Positions 50,895-61,494 are shown, counted from the stretch's first letter. The stretch is 64,000 bases of DNA from Candidatus Nitrosopumilus sediminis (GCF_000299395.1 NC_018656.1:806001-870000), one strand, 5' to 3'. Translations and numbers: made by a program. Notes: generated by a model from the letters alone, not told the origin.

Positions 50895-51260
50895 CTATGA
50901 TTGAATTATTTTGAGAATTTTTTTCGGTAATGAACCATAATCAGTGTCAGGTTCTGACACGACATATAAAATATCATCATTAATTATCACGCTTATTGCA
51001 AGTGCACGTTCACGAGAAGCCATTGCAAAATTTACAGGTCCAAGTTGTTTATCAAATTCTTTTCTCATTTTAACACGCAGTGCAAGTTCCATGAAAATCA
51101 TTTCGTCATCTTTTTCACTTTCCAGAGGCTCAACATTTTCTTTCATGCCACCTGCAACTAAACGCCCACGTTCGTTGATAACTCCTACAAATCTAATTTT
51201 AGGATCAATTGTAAATACTGAATTACAAATTTTTGTATAATCATAAATTTTAGCAGACAA
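50895..51260 (-). CDS. Roadblock/longin-like protein, related to 21235-21627
   Basis: 121 residues: IRFVGVINERGRLVAGG, ..FMELALRVKMRKEFDKQLGP.. and ..DDILYVVSEPD.. give the same hairpin-helix-hairpin order as the gene at 21235 and a family common in thaumarchaea. Probably a small signalling or scaffold domain. Confidence 0.6.
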   Translation of the reverse strand: MSAKIYDYTKICNSVFTIDPKIRFVGVINERGRLVAGGMKENVEPLESEKDDEMIFMELALRVKMRKEFDKQLGPVNFAMASRERALAISVIINDDILYVVSEPDTDYGSLPKKILKIIQS

Positions 51261-51323
51261 ATTACTATGTCAACCTAAAATTCACTCATTTATTATCTTT
51301 ATACAAGTTTTTGAGGCTGATAA

Positions 51324-52424
51324 TTATGAAGTGAGTTTCTTTACTAGTGCAAGAAAATCATCTTCAGATAATGGGGGAATTTTCATGATTTCAAGATTTT
51401 CAGATACATGGTCAGGAGATTTCTGACCCACTAAAGGAGCCAAAACACCAGGAGTCGAACGAATGAATTGTAAAGCACGCAATGATGGTTTCAAATCATC
51501 AAATTCAGGCATTACACCAGGTTGCAGTAACCGTCCTTGCATGAAAGGAACACTGGTAAACACACCAATTCCCAATCTAACTGCAGATTCAAAAATTGAT
51601 ACATGCTCAGTTCCAATTAATTGATTTTTTGCAAGTAAAGCCTGATCATAATTCATGTTGTAGGGTAATTGAATAAATTTGAAACCATGATTTTCTCCAC
51701 CCACTTCTTTTGCCATATTGACGGTGTCTTCAAGAGATAGGTATTGAGGATTATCAGATGGGACTCTGAAACATTCCCACGTTGCCATGCCATAAAATTT
51801 GATTTTTCCTTCTTTTCGTTTTTGTTCATATAATTTGAAAACAGATTTTAAATTTTCTAAAAATTTTTCTTTTGAGACATCTTTTATTTGTCCTTCAACA
51901 GCATTGTGGAGATACATTAAATCAATGCATTCAACATTAAGATTTTTCAAGCTCCTATCTAGCTGATCTGAGAGGTATGGAATAGTCATACAATGGTACC
52001 CAGAAGTGACATCACCTTCATGAATTACACCATTTTTAGAATATTCTTCTTTCACATATTCCCAAAAACCCAATTTTACATCAGCGTCATTTGTGAGATA
52101 TCCATTTTTTGAACTAAGGAAAATTTGGTTACGTGTAATTTTACCTTCTTCAATTAACTCAGAAATTGCCTTTCCTATTGAACGCTCTGCCTTTTGGGAA
52201 CGATAATTGATTGCAGTATCTATTACATTGACTCCAGATAAAATAGATTGTTTTACTGCACTTGTAACTAATTCATCAGTTTTGGCATCTGCATCTCCCA
52301 GATAGGTTCCAATACCGACATTTGACAGGTAAAGATGTTCAAAATTCTTAAAATTGTCTTGATTTACACCTGAATCTACGACGAATTTTTCTGTGCCATC
52401 AGAGCTAGTACATCCTAAAATCAT
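51324..52424 (-). CDS. Aldo/keto reductase
   Basis: 366 residues. VIDTAINYRSQKAERSIGKAI (Asp, Tyr), LSSKNGY (Lys) and LMYLHNAVE (His region) supply the catalytic tetrad; a TIM barrel binding NADPH. ATG start with CATAAA exactly 26.5 nt upstream. Substrate unknown; a C-terminal VGQKSPDHVSENLEI helps bind the cofactor. Confidence 0.88.
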   Translation of the reverse strand: MILGCTSSDGTEKFVVDSGVNQDNFKNFEHLYLSNVGIGTYLGDADAKTDELVTSAVKQSILSGVNVIDTAINYRSQKAERSIGKAISELIEEGKITRNQIFLSSKNGYLTNDADVKLGFWEYVKEEYSKNGVIHEGDVTSGYHCMTIPYLSDQLDRSLKNLNVECIDLMYLHNAVEGQIKDVSKEKFLENLKSVFKLYEQKRKEGKIKFYGMATWECFRVPSDNPQYLSLEDTVNMAKEVGGENHGFKFIQLPYNMNYDQALLAKNQLIGTEHVSIFESAVRLGIGVFTSVPFMQGRLLQPGVMPEFDDLKPSLRALQFIRSTPGVLAPLVGQKSPDHVSENLEIMKIPPLSEDDFLALVKKLTS

Positions 52425-52462
52425 ATTATTTGTAATTAGTTACTAAATTTATGTTTAAAGCA

Positions 52463-53347
52463 TTATATGGAAATTAAAAATCCAATGACAAATAATGCCC
52501 CAGTGATTCTACCAAACATCAAAGTTGATGACATGTATGGGACAAGATTATCAATCGAATCGTAATTTTTCCGTAAACCAAAACCAGATTTTACCATCAA
52601 TGGAATTCCAAATAAGCTAATCAGAGTGAGAACAGGAAACAGATTTGTGGCAACACCAATAATTATTGCAGAATAAGATATTAGAGGAAAAATCCAAAAT
52701 AATTTTGCAGCATTTTGTTTGCCAACTGCAATCACCAAAGTCTTTCTACCTTTGGATTTATCAGCATCATGATCAGGAAAAGATGCGATAAAAAGAACTA
52801 AAGAAGATAAAGAGCCTACAACAATTCCTGCAAGAATTGATTCAATAGATATTTGTCCAAACTGAATGAAAAAAGTGCCAATGACAATCATTGAACCCTT
52901 TACAGCAACAAAGAATTCACCCAAACCAGAATCGACAATTTTTGTAGAATAGAAATAGATAGATAGAATTGCAAATGCCAATATGATTGCTATAGTTATT
53001 CCATCGGTAATTACAAAAAACCCTCCAATAACAGTACCCAAAATTAGAAATGCAATTCCTGCACGATAAACAGAAGAAGGTTTGAGTAATCCTTCAGGGA
53101 GCACACCAGTGCCACCACTCATTTTTGTTCTTTTTGTTTTAGTGTCAATACCTCTTCTGAAATCCCAAAAATCATTTAACAAATCCACACTTGCATGAAG
53201 CGCCATTACACCAGCAAATGTCAAAAGAGCATCAAATACATCTAAAGAAGAATTTTGCCACCAATTTAGTGATAGTCCAACTGAAACAGCAATTACGGAT
53301 GCAAGTAGAAATCTTACACGTATTACACGAAACCATACGGATAGCAT
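52463..53347 (-). CDS. UbiA-family prenyltransferase (MenA-like)
   Basis: 294 residues, eight or nine membrane helices. NDFWDFRRGIDTKTKRTKMSG, the first Asp-rich site, and DHDADKSKGRKTL, the second, are those of MenA-type enzymes. Attaches a prenyl tail to a quinone precursor or related acceptor in the membrane; the exact acceptor is inferred. Confidence 0.85.
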   Translation of the reverse strand: MLSVWFRVIRVRFLLASVIAVSVGLSLNWWQNSSLDVFDALLTFAGVMALHASVDLLNDFWDFRRGIDTKTKRTKMSGGTGVLPEGLLKPSSVYRAGIAFLILGTVIGGFFVITDGITIAIILAFAILSIYFYSTKIVDSGLGEFFVAVKGSMIVIGTFFIQFGQISIESILAGIVVGSLSSLVLFIASFPDHDADKSKGRKTLVIAVGKQNAAKLFWIFPLISYSAIIIGVATNLFPVLTLISLFGIPLMVKSGFGLRKNYDSIDNLVPYMSSTLMFGRITGALFVIGFLISI

Positions 53348-53357
53348 ATCGATTCTA

Positions 53358-53636
53358 GTGATTTTTCAGTATAATATTCATGAGTTTAAGAGCAGAATTT
53401 GTATATATCAAAATGAAACAAAAAAGAAATTGATCATAGGGAAAATTTCAGAAAACGATAAAAAAATAGAGATACAGGCAGAGATCCACTGCACAAATTG
53501 TGGCAAAAAGGTACCAGGAGGGCTAAAAACAGGCGAGAAATTTTCAAAAACAAATCAATTCAAAATAGAATTAGAAGAATTTATGGAGAATTATCTTTGT
53601 GGAATTTGTAGAGATAAAAAAAGAGTCAAAAAATAA
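53358..53636 (+). CDS. Small zinc-ribbon protein
   Basis: 92 residues by the GTG at 53358; an in-frame TTG at 53430 (MIIGKISEND) is a compact alternative. IHCTNCGKKVPGG and LCGICRDKK give two CxxC pairs about 40 residues apart. Divergent from the prenyltransferase, 10 bases apart. Confidence 0.6.
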   Translation: MIFQYNIHEFKSRICIYQNETKKKLIIGKISENDKKIEIQAEIHCTNCGKKVPGGLKTGEKFSKTNQFKIELEEFMENYLCGICRDKKRVKK

Positions 53637-53639
53637 GAA

Positions 53640-56342
53640 TCAAAGTTCTTCCTCTTCCCATTCCTCTTCCAAATCTGTTTTAGATTTTTTCAAGAACATA
53701 AAGACCACAATGCCCACTAGTAAGATTCCTCCAATTACAATATAGATAACCCATTCAGGTAATTCCAAATCAATTGAGTCAAATACTTTATCCGGGGCAT
53801 CTACATTAACAGTAAAAGAATCCTTGCCTTCCGCATACCCTTCAGCAGTTGCAATTATTTCAAATGAAATATCAGGTCCCTTTAATGCAGTCAAACTTAC
53901 AATGGCACTACCATCAGAATTAGTCCTCACAACATCAGGAGTGATTAATGCTTCTTCCTCGTTTGCAATTATTTTTATTGATGCGCCAGGTACAGAATCA
54001 GCATTTTCATCATCAACAAACAATCTGAATTCGATTTGTTCATCAACAGGGATTTCATTATCTAAACCACCAGTGAAAATTTTGAGTTGAGTTTGAGACG
54101 AAGCAGAATTGAAAGATAAGGATGTACCATTAACTCCCTTTGCACTTGCAGAAATTATTGCATCTCCAACAAAACCAGTTGTTTTGATTGAAAATGGAGC
54201 ATATGATGAACCTGCAGGGATGACTGCATCGTCAATAATTTGTGCAATCGTATCTTTTGAAGACACAATTTTAGATTTTACATCAAATTTAGGAATAACT
54301 GGATTTCCTTGCAAATCCACTAATTGAATAACACCCACATTTTGCTGATGATCAGCATTCATTTTATCTACAGGCAAAAAGACTTGAAGTTGGGAAGTTG
54401 GATGAGTGGTGAAGATTTTACTACTCTCCAAACTCAAATTAGCATTTTCGCCTATTGGTTCCACAGTAAGCAAAAGTACTGTCTCATCAGTAGGAGTGTC
54501 AAAAGAATCACTTCTTAATTGAGTAAAAGTAAATGTGGTTCCTTTTTCAATTTCAATCAACCCATTAGTAGGCGTAATCAAATATTTCCCAGACTCTTTC
54601 ATCACTTTTGGACGTTCTTTTGCATCAAGTGAAATTAAAAATATATCAAAAAAGCCATCACGATCAAAAATGATGTTATCTTTTCCAGTTGGAGAAAATA
54701 ACAGTATTTCTTTTTGTTCTAATGTGTTAATAACCTCACTAGTAAATGAACCAGTACCTACACCGTTAACAGATGCAGAAATTTTTACAGGACCGGTTTG
54801 TTGGCCAGTTGAGACAGTAGCTGTACCATAAGAGTAAGAACTGGGAATTTTTCCACCATTATCAATTTGGGCTATTTTCTCATTACTGGAAATCACATTA
54901 ATTTTTTGGACAAAACCATCAGAGTATTGATTTTCATTTGATTGTACAGGATATAATTCACCTTCTTCTAGACAATCAATACTGTACAAAATAATATCAT
55001 CAGGATCTAATTCAGTATTATGAGTTATGCCATTAGAATCACTCCCACTAGAATCATCATCGGATTGCTCAAGGCAGTTAGGATGAATTTTGATTTCAGT
55101 TCCATCAGGTCGAAATCCATCGTCATCTTCATCATCTTCAATTAAAGATAATTGATATGTGAAAAATGCTGTTGCATTGCTAGGGATTTTATCTAAACCA
55201 AAAACATTCACAGTTGCATCATAATCTTTTTCATCAAAATTATAATCTGTTGATCTCTGATTTTGATCCAACTCTATAGATTTACCCACGGTACGAAAAG
55301 TATCAGTTGCAGTGCCATACCCTACAGAACTAACTCCAATCAAGATATCATTTTTCAATAGATTTTGCAAGCTGTATTTTTGTTGAAGTAAATATCCAAA
55401 TTGATTTTTTTTAATTATAGGTTTTTCAGATTGTGAAATTTTATCCAGATTTTCCCCAATTGGGTATTGCTCACTTGAGAAAAAATCAAGAGGGATGTCA
55501 TGAGGTGTTTTCGTAGGATTACCATCAGAATCAACCACACTGACAAAAATATCTAAAGTTCTATCAAATTCGGCAGGAATTAATTTTGGGAATATTGATA
55601 ATTTTAACGAAGTTGGGAGTGTAGATGAAATCTGAATACTTTTGGCCACATCAAGGCCTGAATCCGTATGAATTGCACGGATGAAGGTATTTCCAACTTT
55701 CTCATGGGCATATATCGTGCCCCATGTGTAATAATTTCCTTTTTTTATGGTCAATATTTTAGAATCAGTCGTTGCCAGCAGATCATCATACTCCAATACA
55801 ATATCAACATCATTGGGTGCACGAACTATAACACCATCATCTGTTTTAAGAAACATTGTAAATGGCATTTCAGAATTCACATGCATTTTGTTTGTTGGAA
55901 GATTTAGTTCCAAAATTAAGTCATCTGGAAGATATGTTTCATCGGTACCAATCTCAATTTTTTGAAATGTGATTTTTCCATTAAGATTTGCAGTGATTGT
56001 AGTAGAACCAGATTTATCGCTAGTAGTTATAGGAAATGATGCATATTCTTCATTTGCTTTTAGAATGATTTTATTTGGAACAGAGGCAATTGTCGAATCA
56101 TCAGAACTTAAACTAATAGGAACGTCATATGTAGATGTGATTGGAACTCCATGTTTGCTTAAAACAAAAACATATCCTACATCATGTTGCGCAATTCCAC
56201 TTTCTAAATGAGATGGAGAAATAGCTAATTTAATAGAATAGTCAGATAGTGCCTCTAGATTTTGAGCATTAACAGAATGTAAATTAGTTCCAAATAGAAT
56301 AGTTATGGCAAGTAAGAAGAGGATTGGTTTTTTTGTGTTCAT
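53640..56342 (-). CDS. Large surface protein with Ig-like repeats and C-terminal membrane anchor
   Basis: 900 residues from MNTKKPILFLL, with GGAG 8 bases upstream, one of the few Shine-Dalgarno sites in the window. Signal peptide 1-26, about eight Ig/invasin-like beta domains (ISASVNGVGTGSFTSEV and similar), an Asp-rich linker (DDEDDDGFRPDG) near 430, and a C-terminal helix (VIYIVIGGILLVGIVVFMFL, about 866-886) with an acidic tail. Lies next to pilin genes, so probably part of the pilus-associated surface layer. Confidence 0.85.
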   Translation of the reverse strand: MNTKKPILFLLAITILFGTNLHSVNAQNLEALSDYSIKLAISPSHLESGIAQHDVGYVFVLSKHGVPITSTYDVPISLSSDDSTIASVPNKIILKANEEYASFPITTSDKSGSTTITANLNGKITFQKIEIGTDETYLPDDLILELNLPTNKMHVNSEMPFTMFLKTDDGVIVRAPNDVDIVLEYDDLLATTDSKILTIKKGNYYTWGTIYAHEKVGNTFIRAIHTDSGLDVAKSIQISSTLPTSLKLSIFPKLIPAEFDRTLDIFVSVVDSDGNPTKTPHDIPLDFFSSEQYPIGENLDKISQSEKPIIKKNQFGYLLQQKYSLQNLLKNDILIGVSSVGYGTATDTFRTVGKSIELDQNQRSTDYNFDEKDYDATVNVFGLDKIPSNATAFFTYQLSLIEDDEDDDGFRPDGTEIKIHPNCLEQSDDDSSGSDSNGITHNTELDPDDIILYSIDCLEEGELYPVQSNENQYSDGFVQKINVISSNEKIAQIDNGGKIPSSYSYGTATVSTGQQTGPVKISASVNGVGTGSFTSEVINTLEQKEILLFSPTGKDNIIFDRDGFFDIFLISLDAKERPKVMKESGKYLITPTNGLIEIEKGTTFTFTQLRSDSFDTPTDETVLLLTVEPIGENANLSLESSKIFTTHPTSQLQVFLPVDKMNADHQQNVGVIQLVDLQGNPVIPKFDVKSKIVSSKDTIAQIIDDAVIPAGSSYAPFSIKTTGFVGDAIISASAKGVNGTSLSFNSASSQTQLKIFTGGLDNEIPVDEQIEFRLFVDDENADSVPGASIKIIANEEEALITPDVVRTNSDGSAIVSLTALKGPDISFEIIATAEGYAEGKDSFTVNVDAPDKVFDSIDLELPEWVIYIVIGGILLVGIVVFMFLKKSKTDLEEEWEEEEL

Positions 56343-56402
56343 TTTTTCTCCATTTTTCATTTTTTACTCCGTTTTTTTTCATAAAAAGGAAAAAGGGTGG
56401 AG

Positions 56403-56993
56403 TTATCCACTTTGTTGACCAGCGATAACAGTTCCAACAAAGACAGCACCGTTTGCAGTTGTTAATTTCAACTGTGTATCTCTACCATTCTTGATATTTT
56501 CATCAAGTTGTAGAATTATTGATACCTGTTGTCCAGGTTGAATTTCTGCAGATGTTGATGCCAAAATGGAATCAGGTCCTCTTGTAAGTACTTCGTATTG
56601 ACCATCTATAGGAGATCCACTTGAAGTATAGTTGTATACAGTACCTCCAAATCTTACTTCACTTAGAGTGAGTTTGCCTACACTATTACTTTGTAGATAG
56701 ACTATTGCATTTTCACCAGCTGTAAGACTGCCATCTCCATCGTTTGTTGAAACATATGATGTACCATCATGATTCAACAAAGTAGTGCCATCAGATAGAT
56801 CATACCCAGTGAATTTCAGAGATTCGATGTTTGGGGAGCCACTGATTTGAGCAGAACTAAAGAATCCTTGTGAGAACACAAAGACAATACTTCCACCAAC
56901 TACTGCGATTGCTACCAAAAGAAGTGTTGCTATAACTGGAGCAACTGCTCTTCTTGAAGTCAACTTGTTTTGTTTTGACTGTAGTTTTGTCAT
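56403..56993 (-). CDS. Archaellin/pilin-like protein
   Basis: 196 residues from MTKLQSKQNK. A class III signal: basic head, RRAVAPVIATLLLVAIAV, then a hydrophobic stalk, as cut by the prepilin/preflagellin peptidase. The remainder is beta-rich. Fits a major pilin of the type IV pilus-like system. A longer frame (57014) is less likely. Confidence 0.85.
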   Translation of the reverse strand: MTKLQSKQNKLTSRRAVAPVIATLLLVAIAVVGGSIVFVFSQGFFSSAQISGSPNIESLKFTGYDLSDGTTLLNHDGTSYVSTNDGDGSLTAGENAIVYLQSNSVGKLTLSEVRFGGTVYNYTSSGSPIDGQYEVLTRGPDSILASTSAEIQPGQQVSIILQLDENIKNGRDTQLKLTTANGAVFVGTVIAGQQSG

Positions 56994-57119
56994 TTCTGAA
57001 TTTCTTAAAATCAAAAAAGGTGTTAAAGGAATTTGTGTTCAAATTGGACTACAATTGACTAGTTTGTACGTATGTTTTATGAAATGAACAAAAAATCATT
57101 AGAATAAACAAAAAAAGTA

Positions 57120-58955
57120 TTATGGGCAACCGCTAGTAGGGCATACTTGTAAAACAGTTTCAGCTATAGGACCAACTGCAAATTCACCGCTTGCACTATT
57201 GCCAGTGGCAACACCATTTGCAAGAATAGACATGACATACATTTTTGTTTTTGGAACAGAAGGAGCTGTAGCTGTAAATTGTATTGTTTTTGCCTCACTG
57301 TGATCATCAATAGATGAAATTAGAGTGCCAACTATCTGTGTAGAACCATCAGGGTATGTAACTGGAGGAGATAAATTAAAACCATTATTACTGACAACAG
57401 AACCAAAAGACCATTCTTTTGGAATGTTAATAATCAAAGATGTGCCGTTTTTTATACCATAGATGTTATCACTGCTCATATCCGCAAGAGTTGCATTAAA
57501 TTTTACAGTAGTACCTTCTACAATTCCAGTCAACTCACTCATCACATTAGATGATGCAACAGACTCAGGGGTCCTTGCAAGAAAAACATTAGGCAATGCA
57601 ACTTCATTTGTGTGCATGGTAGTACCATAACCTGCTTTTCCATATTGACCAAGAGTAGTAAACACAACAGGCTGTACAAGAATATTTTGTGCATCATCAG
57701 TAGTTCCAGCCATATTTCCACTACCAATACCTACAAGAAATGGGAAAACAGATCTAGGAGCAACTTCAACAGGAGAAACTAAATCTCTCCACATCAACTG
57801 ATTGCTTTCAGGGCAAGACCAATTATCAGGAGTAGGAGGTATGGTGACAGGTCTTTCAGGATTTGCACCAGGAATGTCTTCACAGTTCTTAACAAAGACA
57901 TCATCTTGAGAATTTGCTCTAGGAACAAATGCCATTACTACAACTTTATTTACAAACATTGGCTGGTCAGTAGGATTTGCAACATTTACACCCCAAATTG
58001 GCCTATCAGAAACATCACTATTCTCATCTCCAACAGCATTAGGCATCAGCATGAATATCTGAGGTTTTCCAAACAATTCATTTGAAATGACTACTTCACC
58101 TCCACTTCCGCCTTCTCCAGCTTCACGTAAAAGAATTGTATCAGATGCGACATTACTTGACACATCATCAACATCTTTAAAATCCCCTTGTGCCATAGCT
58201 GAAAAAACTAGGTCATTACCACTAACACCATCAACTTGATAATCCCAAGAAAACATTACGGATTCAGCAGGTTCCAAATTTACAGATGAAGGAGTATGTG
58301 ATGGAGAGGGAGAAATAAGAAAACCAGAGCCAGTTACAGATTGCATAATAGGGTGAACATTCTTAATTTCAGCATTTCCAGTATTAGTGACAATCATTGC
58401 GACAGTAACATTTTTGCCTAAAACTACATCGGGAGGATCTGTGATTAATTCTGCACGCAAATCTCCAATAGAAGCACCCAATCCAACAACTAGTTCATCA
58501 ATATCTATCGTTCCATGAGATGAAATTATTTTGATATCATAGATATCAGGAACCATATGAAGTGTTTGGGAGGAAATAATATCATTAGTAAAACCAGAGG
58601 GAATAAATGCATCATCATAATTTATATCAAATCGAGTTACAGGTTGAGTAGGAAGTGTTTTGTTAACAATCCACATGCTTGAAATTTCAACTGGATTTTG
58701 ACCTTGATTTTTAACATTCATACTTAAAACATTATTTTGATCAACAGACGCAAAAACTGCAAACTGTTCTTGTTGTTTTTTTATTTCAGTATCAGAGACA
58801 ATTCTTTGTGTAGTTACAATATCAGTTTGAGCATCCAAAGCCAAACTCAATACAGAAAAACCTGCAATCATCAAAACTGTAAAAAATAGCGCACCTACGA
58901 CAGAAGATAATCCACGTCTGTTTTGAAGATGAAATAAAGAGGTTTTACGAATCAT
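57120..58955 (-). CDS. Large pilin-like protein
   Basis: 611 residues with class III signal RRGLSSVVGALFFTVL at about 13-28. Beta domains follow, one with a CARDB-like start (LRAELITDPPDVVLGKNVTV) near 170. Ends VCPTSGCP. Overlaps the next gene upstream by 4 bases. Far bigger than ordinary pilins, so a tip or adhesive subunit is plausible. Confidence 0.8.
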   Translation of the reverse strand: MIRKTSLFHLQNRRGLSSVVGALFFTVLMIAGFSVLSLALDAQTDIVTTQRIVSDTEIKKQQEQFAVFASVDQNNVLSMNVKNQGQNPVEISSMWIVNKTLPTQPVTRFDINYDDAFIPSGFTNDIISSQTLHMVPDIYDIKIISSHGTIDIDELVVGLGASIGDLRAELITDPPDVVLGKNVTVAMIVTNTGNAEIKNVHPIMQSVTGSGFLISPSPSHTPSSVNLEPAESVMFSWDYQVDGVSGNDLVFSAMAQGDFKDVDDVSSNVASDTILLREAGEGGSGGEVVISNELFGKPQIFMLMPNAVGDENSDVSDRPIWGVNVANPTDQPMFVNKVVVMAFVPRANSQDDVFVKNCEDIPGANPERPVTIPPTPDNWSCPESNQLMWRDLVSPVEVAPRSVFPFLVGIGSGNMAGTTDDAQNILVQPVVFTTLGQYGKAGYGTTMHTNEVALPNVFLARTPESVASSNVMSELTGIVEGTTVKFNATLADMSSDNIYGIKNGTSLIINIPKEWSFGSVVSNNGFNLSPPVTYPDGSTQIVGTLISSIDDHSEAKTIQFTATAPSVPKTKMYVMSILANGVATGNSASGEFAVGPIAETVLQVCPTSGCP

Positions 58956-59692
58956 CTAGCATCACCGCTATCAATCAAAAATTCAACTAATTGGGGATTG
59001 CCCACATCAAAGGAAACGCGAATTCCCTTATTGAGAAGAATATCAGAATCATCCAAACCCAATTTAACTAGAATGTTTACTGCCTGACCATTTTGAATCT
59101 GAATATTAGAATTTTGAATTACAGGATATGCACCAATAGGCAAGATAGAAAAAGTGCCATCAGCAGGATATTTTCCACCCACTAAATCATTTGTGGAAGC
59201 ATCTAATTGCATCCCCGCAGTAGATGAATCCCAAGTATGAACCACATTGTTAATTCCTATATCTTCAAGAAATATTGGATTAAGGCCATTATTTTGAATT
59301 TGTAATACAATGAATTCAGTCCCACCATTTTCAGGAATCGCATTGGGGGTACCACTACAAGTAACACCACAAAGAACAGGATCGCCAGTATTAACATCAA
59401 TCCCATTAGCAATATCATTATCAACATCGATTAATTTCAAAAGACCAGATGAATCTCGTGTATCATATGCTAAAAGTAACAGGTTCAAAGACGAGGAATC
59501 CAATGTGGATATAGTTCCAAGATTGCCAGATACAAATGCATCATTCATAAAATAAGTAAGGGTGCTGGCTCCAGTCACAGTGACTGCCATTAGCATCATA
59601 GTACTAATTACATCAGCCACACCTCGTCTATTTTTTAAACGAGAATGTTTTTTCTTTTCAGATGTTTGATCAGATTTAATTTTTGATTTCAT
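58952..59692 (-). CDS. Pilin-like protein
   Basis: 246 residues. Class III signal RRGVADVISTMMLMAVTV near 22-39, followed by beta-rich domains. Starts 7 bases after the preceding pilin gene and overlaps the following one by 4 bases, showing a translationally coupled operon. Confidence 0.8.
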   Translation of the reverse strand: MKSKIKSDQTSEKKKHSRLKNRRGVADVISTMMLMAVTVTGASTLTYFMNDAFVSGNLGTISTLDSSSLNLLLLAYDTRDSSGLLKLIDVDNDIANGIDVNTGDPVLCGVTCSGTPNAIPENGGTEFIVLQIQNNGLNPIFLEDIGINNVVHTWDSSTAGMQLDASTNDLVGGKYPADGTFSILPIGAYPVIQNSNIQIQNGQAVNILVKLGLDDSDILLNKGIRVSFDVGNPQLVEFLIDSGDAR

Positions 59693-59699
59693 TTTAGTT

Positions 59700-60227
59700 C
59701 TATGTATTAAATGGACTCGCTACAGTTGTGAAAAAATTACCTTTTACAGTGGTTAGAGATATTTTATATTTCCCATCAACATAGTATGTGTCATCCCATG
59801 TTTGAGTTACAATTCCATTTGTAAGAATAATGGATGAACTATCAAGGATAATTTTTTTACTTGTGTTAATTGGGATAGGTTCAGTAACATCTACCCAATT
59901 AGCAATGATTTCCTGAGTGTCAATTTTTAAAATTGTAATATTTGAAATTGTAGACTCGACTGTTCCAATATTTGTCAAATGAATTTCAATGTCATCATCA
60001 TTGGGAATAAATCTGATATGTTCAAAAATTATATCCTCACGATGAATTTCATTTTTTGATTTTTCGTGGAAGGAGAGATCATATGTGAATGCACTGATAC
60101 TGTTCATGCCATTAAATAAAATTACAGAACCAACCGAACTAACTATACCCAATATCACAATACTGCCCATTACTTGACTTACTGCACGTCGTTTTTTTAC
60201 AGGAAATTTAGATAAGACATTTTTCAT
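59700..60227 (-). CDS. Pilin-like protein
   Basis: 175 residues. KKRRAVSQVMGSIVILGIVS is the class III signal. Minor-pilin size. Overlaps the upstream zinc-ribbon gene by 4 bases. Confidence 0.8.
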   Translation of the reverse strand: MKNVLSKFPVKKRRAVSQVMGSIVILGIVSSVGSVILFNGMNSISAFTYDLSFHEKSKNEIHREDIIFEHIRFIPNDDDIEIHLTNIGTVESTISNITILKIDTQEIIANWVDVTEPIPINTSKKIILDSSSIILTNGIVTQTWDDTYYVDGKYKISLTTVKGNFFTTVASPFNT

Positions 60228-61465
60228 TTGTTACCACCAGTCTTTGATTTTAGATTAGTCACAAGGGATTCAAAGGAATCAATGGAAGATTTCTGAGGAG
60301 AATAGTCATTTTTAGAATACCACTCAGAGACAAAATCTTCAACACGAGAAAGAATTTGAGTAAAATCAGGCTCAGAAATCAAATTAATGCCATAATGTTT
60401 TGCAAAATTTTCCATTCCATCATTAATATCTGAAACAGTAACTAGAAGCGTATTTGTAGGATCGATGTCTAATTTTGGAACTAAAATAGAATTCATGTCA
60501 GATTGACCAATTCCATCAGGTGGATTTTTGATAAAAATTAAGAGAGACTCATCAGATGTTTTACTCTTAGCATATATTGGAATCTCATGTACATTTCCAC
60601 TTTTTCCTTTTATTGATACATTGAGCTTGGCATTAAAATTAAATCCTTGTAACAGTTTTAGTAATTCATCTTTAATTTGATTAGTATCAGAGTTTATTGA
60701 AATCTCGGAATTTTTTAATTTATAACTAAAGGTCGTTACAAATTGTCCAGAATTTGTATCAAAATCATGTTCATGTTTTCTGCAATGCAATTTGATTACA
60801 GCATTATCAAATTTTTCATTACAATCATCACATTGATACCACATAGCAGGAACACGAATTTCTTTCTCAAAATTTTTAATTTGTTTTTTACATGAAGGGC
60901 AACTAGAATTTCCTTGTTCGACAAAATCAAAATTGGTACTTTCTGTAATATAGCCGCATTTTTTATGTTCAAATAAATTTAATTTTTCAACACTCATTGA
61001 ATGACATTTTGGACAATACAAACGCATGCTAGAAGAAAATGTATCTGAATGAATAGGACATACAATTAATTTTTCATAGACTTTTTTCTCCAAAATTCCA
61101 TCAGACACCAAATCATCAAGACATGCGATATTATCCTGAACTTCTCCTATTTTTGATAGTATTGGATAGAAGAGATGACCTTCGTTATAATCCACAAAGG
61201 GTTTGATTGTTCTATCCTCAAGCTTTTGGACCTCTTGAATTAGTTGTACTGCTCTATTGTTTGAGGGTTTTGGGATAGTATCTGGGATAGGTAGAGATTT
61301 TTCTATAGTAGCATTTTCAATAATTAACTCATTTTTAGAATCGTTTGAATTTCCTTTGAAAAGAGAAGACAGATTCTCCAATTTAGTTAATTTACGCTCA
61401 TTTTTTGAGGAAAAATCACCATTGCCAGGCGGAGATTTTTTTCTAAACATCGATACGTACCTCAC
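60224..61465 (-). CDS. Multi-zinc-ribbon protein, resembling TackOD1 output domain
   Basis: 413 residues. Cysteine pairs between about 130 and 255: CPIHSDTF, LYCPKCHS, HKKCGY, SSCPSCKK, QCDDCNEKF and LHCRKHEH, i.e. three linked ribbons as in the thaumarchaeal output domain 1 (TackOD1) type. The C-terminal ~130 residues (KGKSGNVHEIPIYAKSK, SLLIFIKNPPDG) resemble a restriction-endonuclease fold missing its acidic core. First gene of the pilin operon; probable regulator or assembly factor. The TackOD1 identity is from memory of the family. Confidence 0.6.
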   Translation of the reverse strand: MRYVSMFRKKSPPGNGDFSSKNERKLTKLENLSSLFKGNSNDSKNELIIENATIEKSLPIPDTIPKPSNNRAVQLIQEVQKLEDRTIKPFVDYNEGHLFYPILSKIGEVQDNIACLDDLVSDGILEKKVYEKLIVCPIHSDTFSSSMRLYCPKCHSMSVEKLNLFEHKKCGYITESTNFDFVEQGNSSCPSCKKQIKNFEKEIRVPAMWYQCDDCNEKFDNAVIKLHCRKHEHDFDTNSGQFVTTFSYKLKNSEISINSDTNQIKDELLKLLQGFNFNAKLNVSIKGKSGNVHEIPIYAKSKTSDESLLIFIKNPPDGIGQSDMNSILVPKLDIDPTNTLLVTVSDINDGMENFAKHYGINLISEPDFTQILSRVEDFVSEWYSKNDYSPQKSSIDSFESLVTNLKSKTGGNK

Positions 61466-61494
61466 TTGATACTAACGAACTACTTACCATGGTA

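Noticed and set aside
54324-56211. Several plus-strand frames opposite the 900-residue surface protein
   Set aside because: Antisense shadows without coding character.
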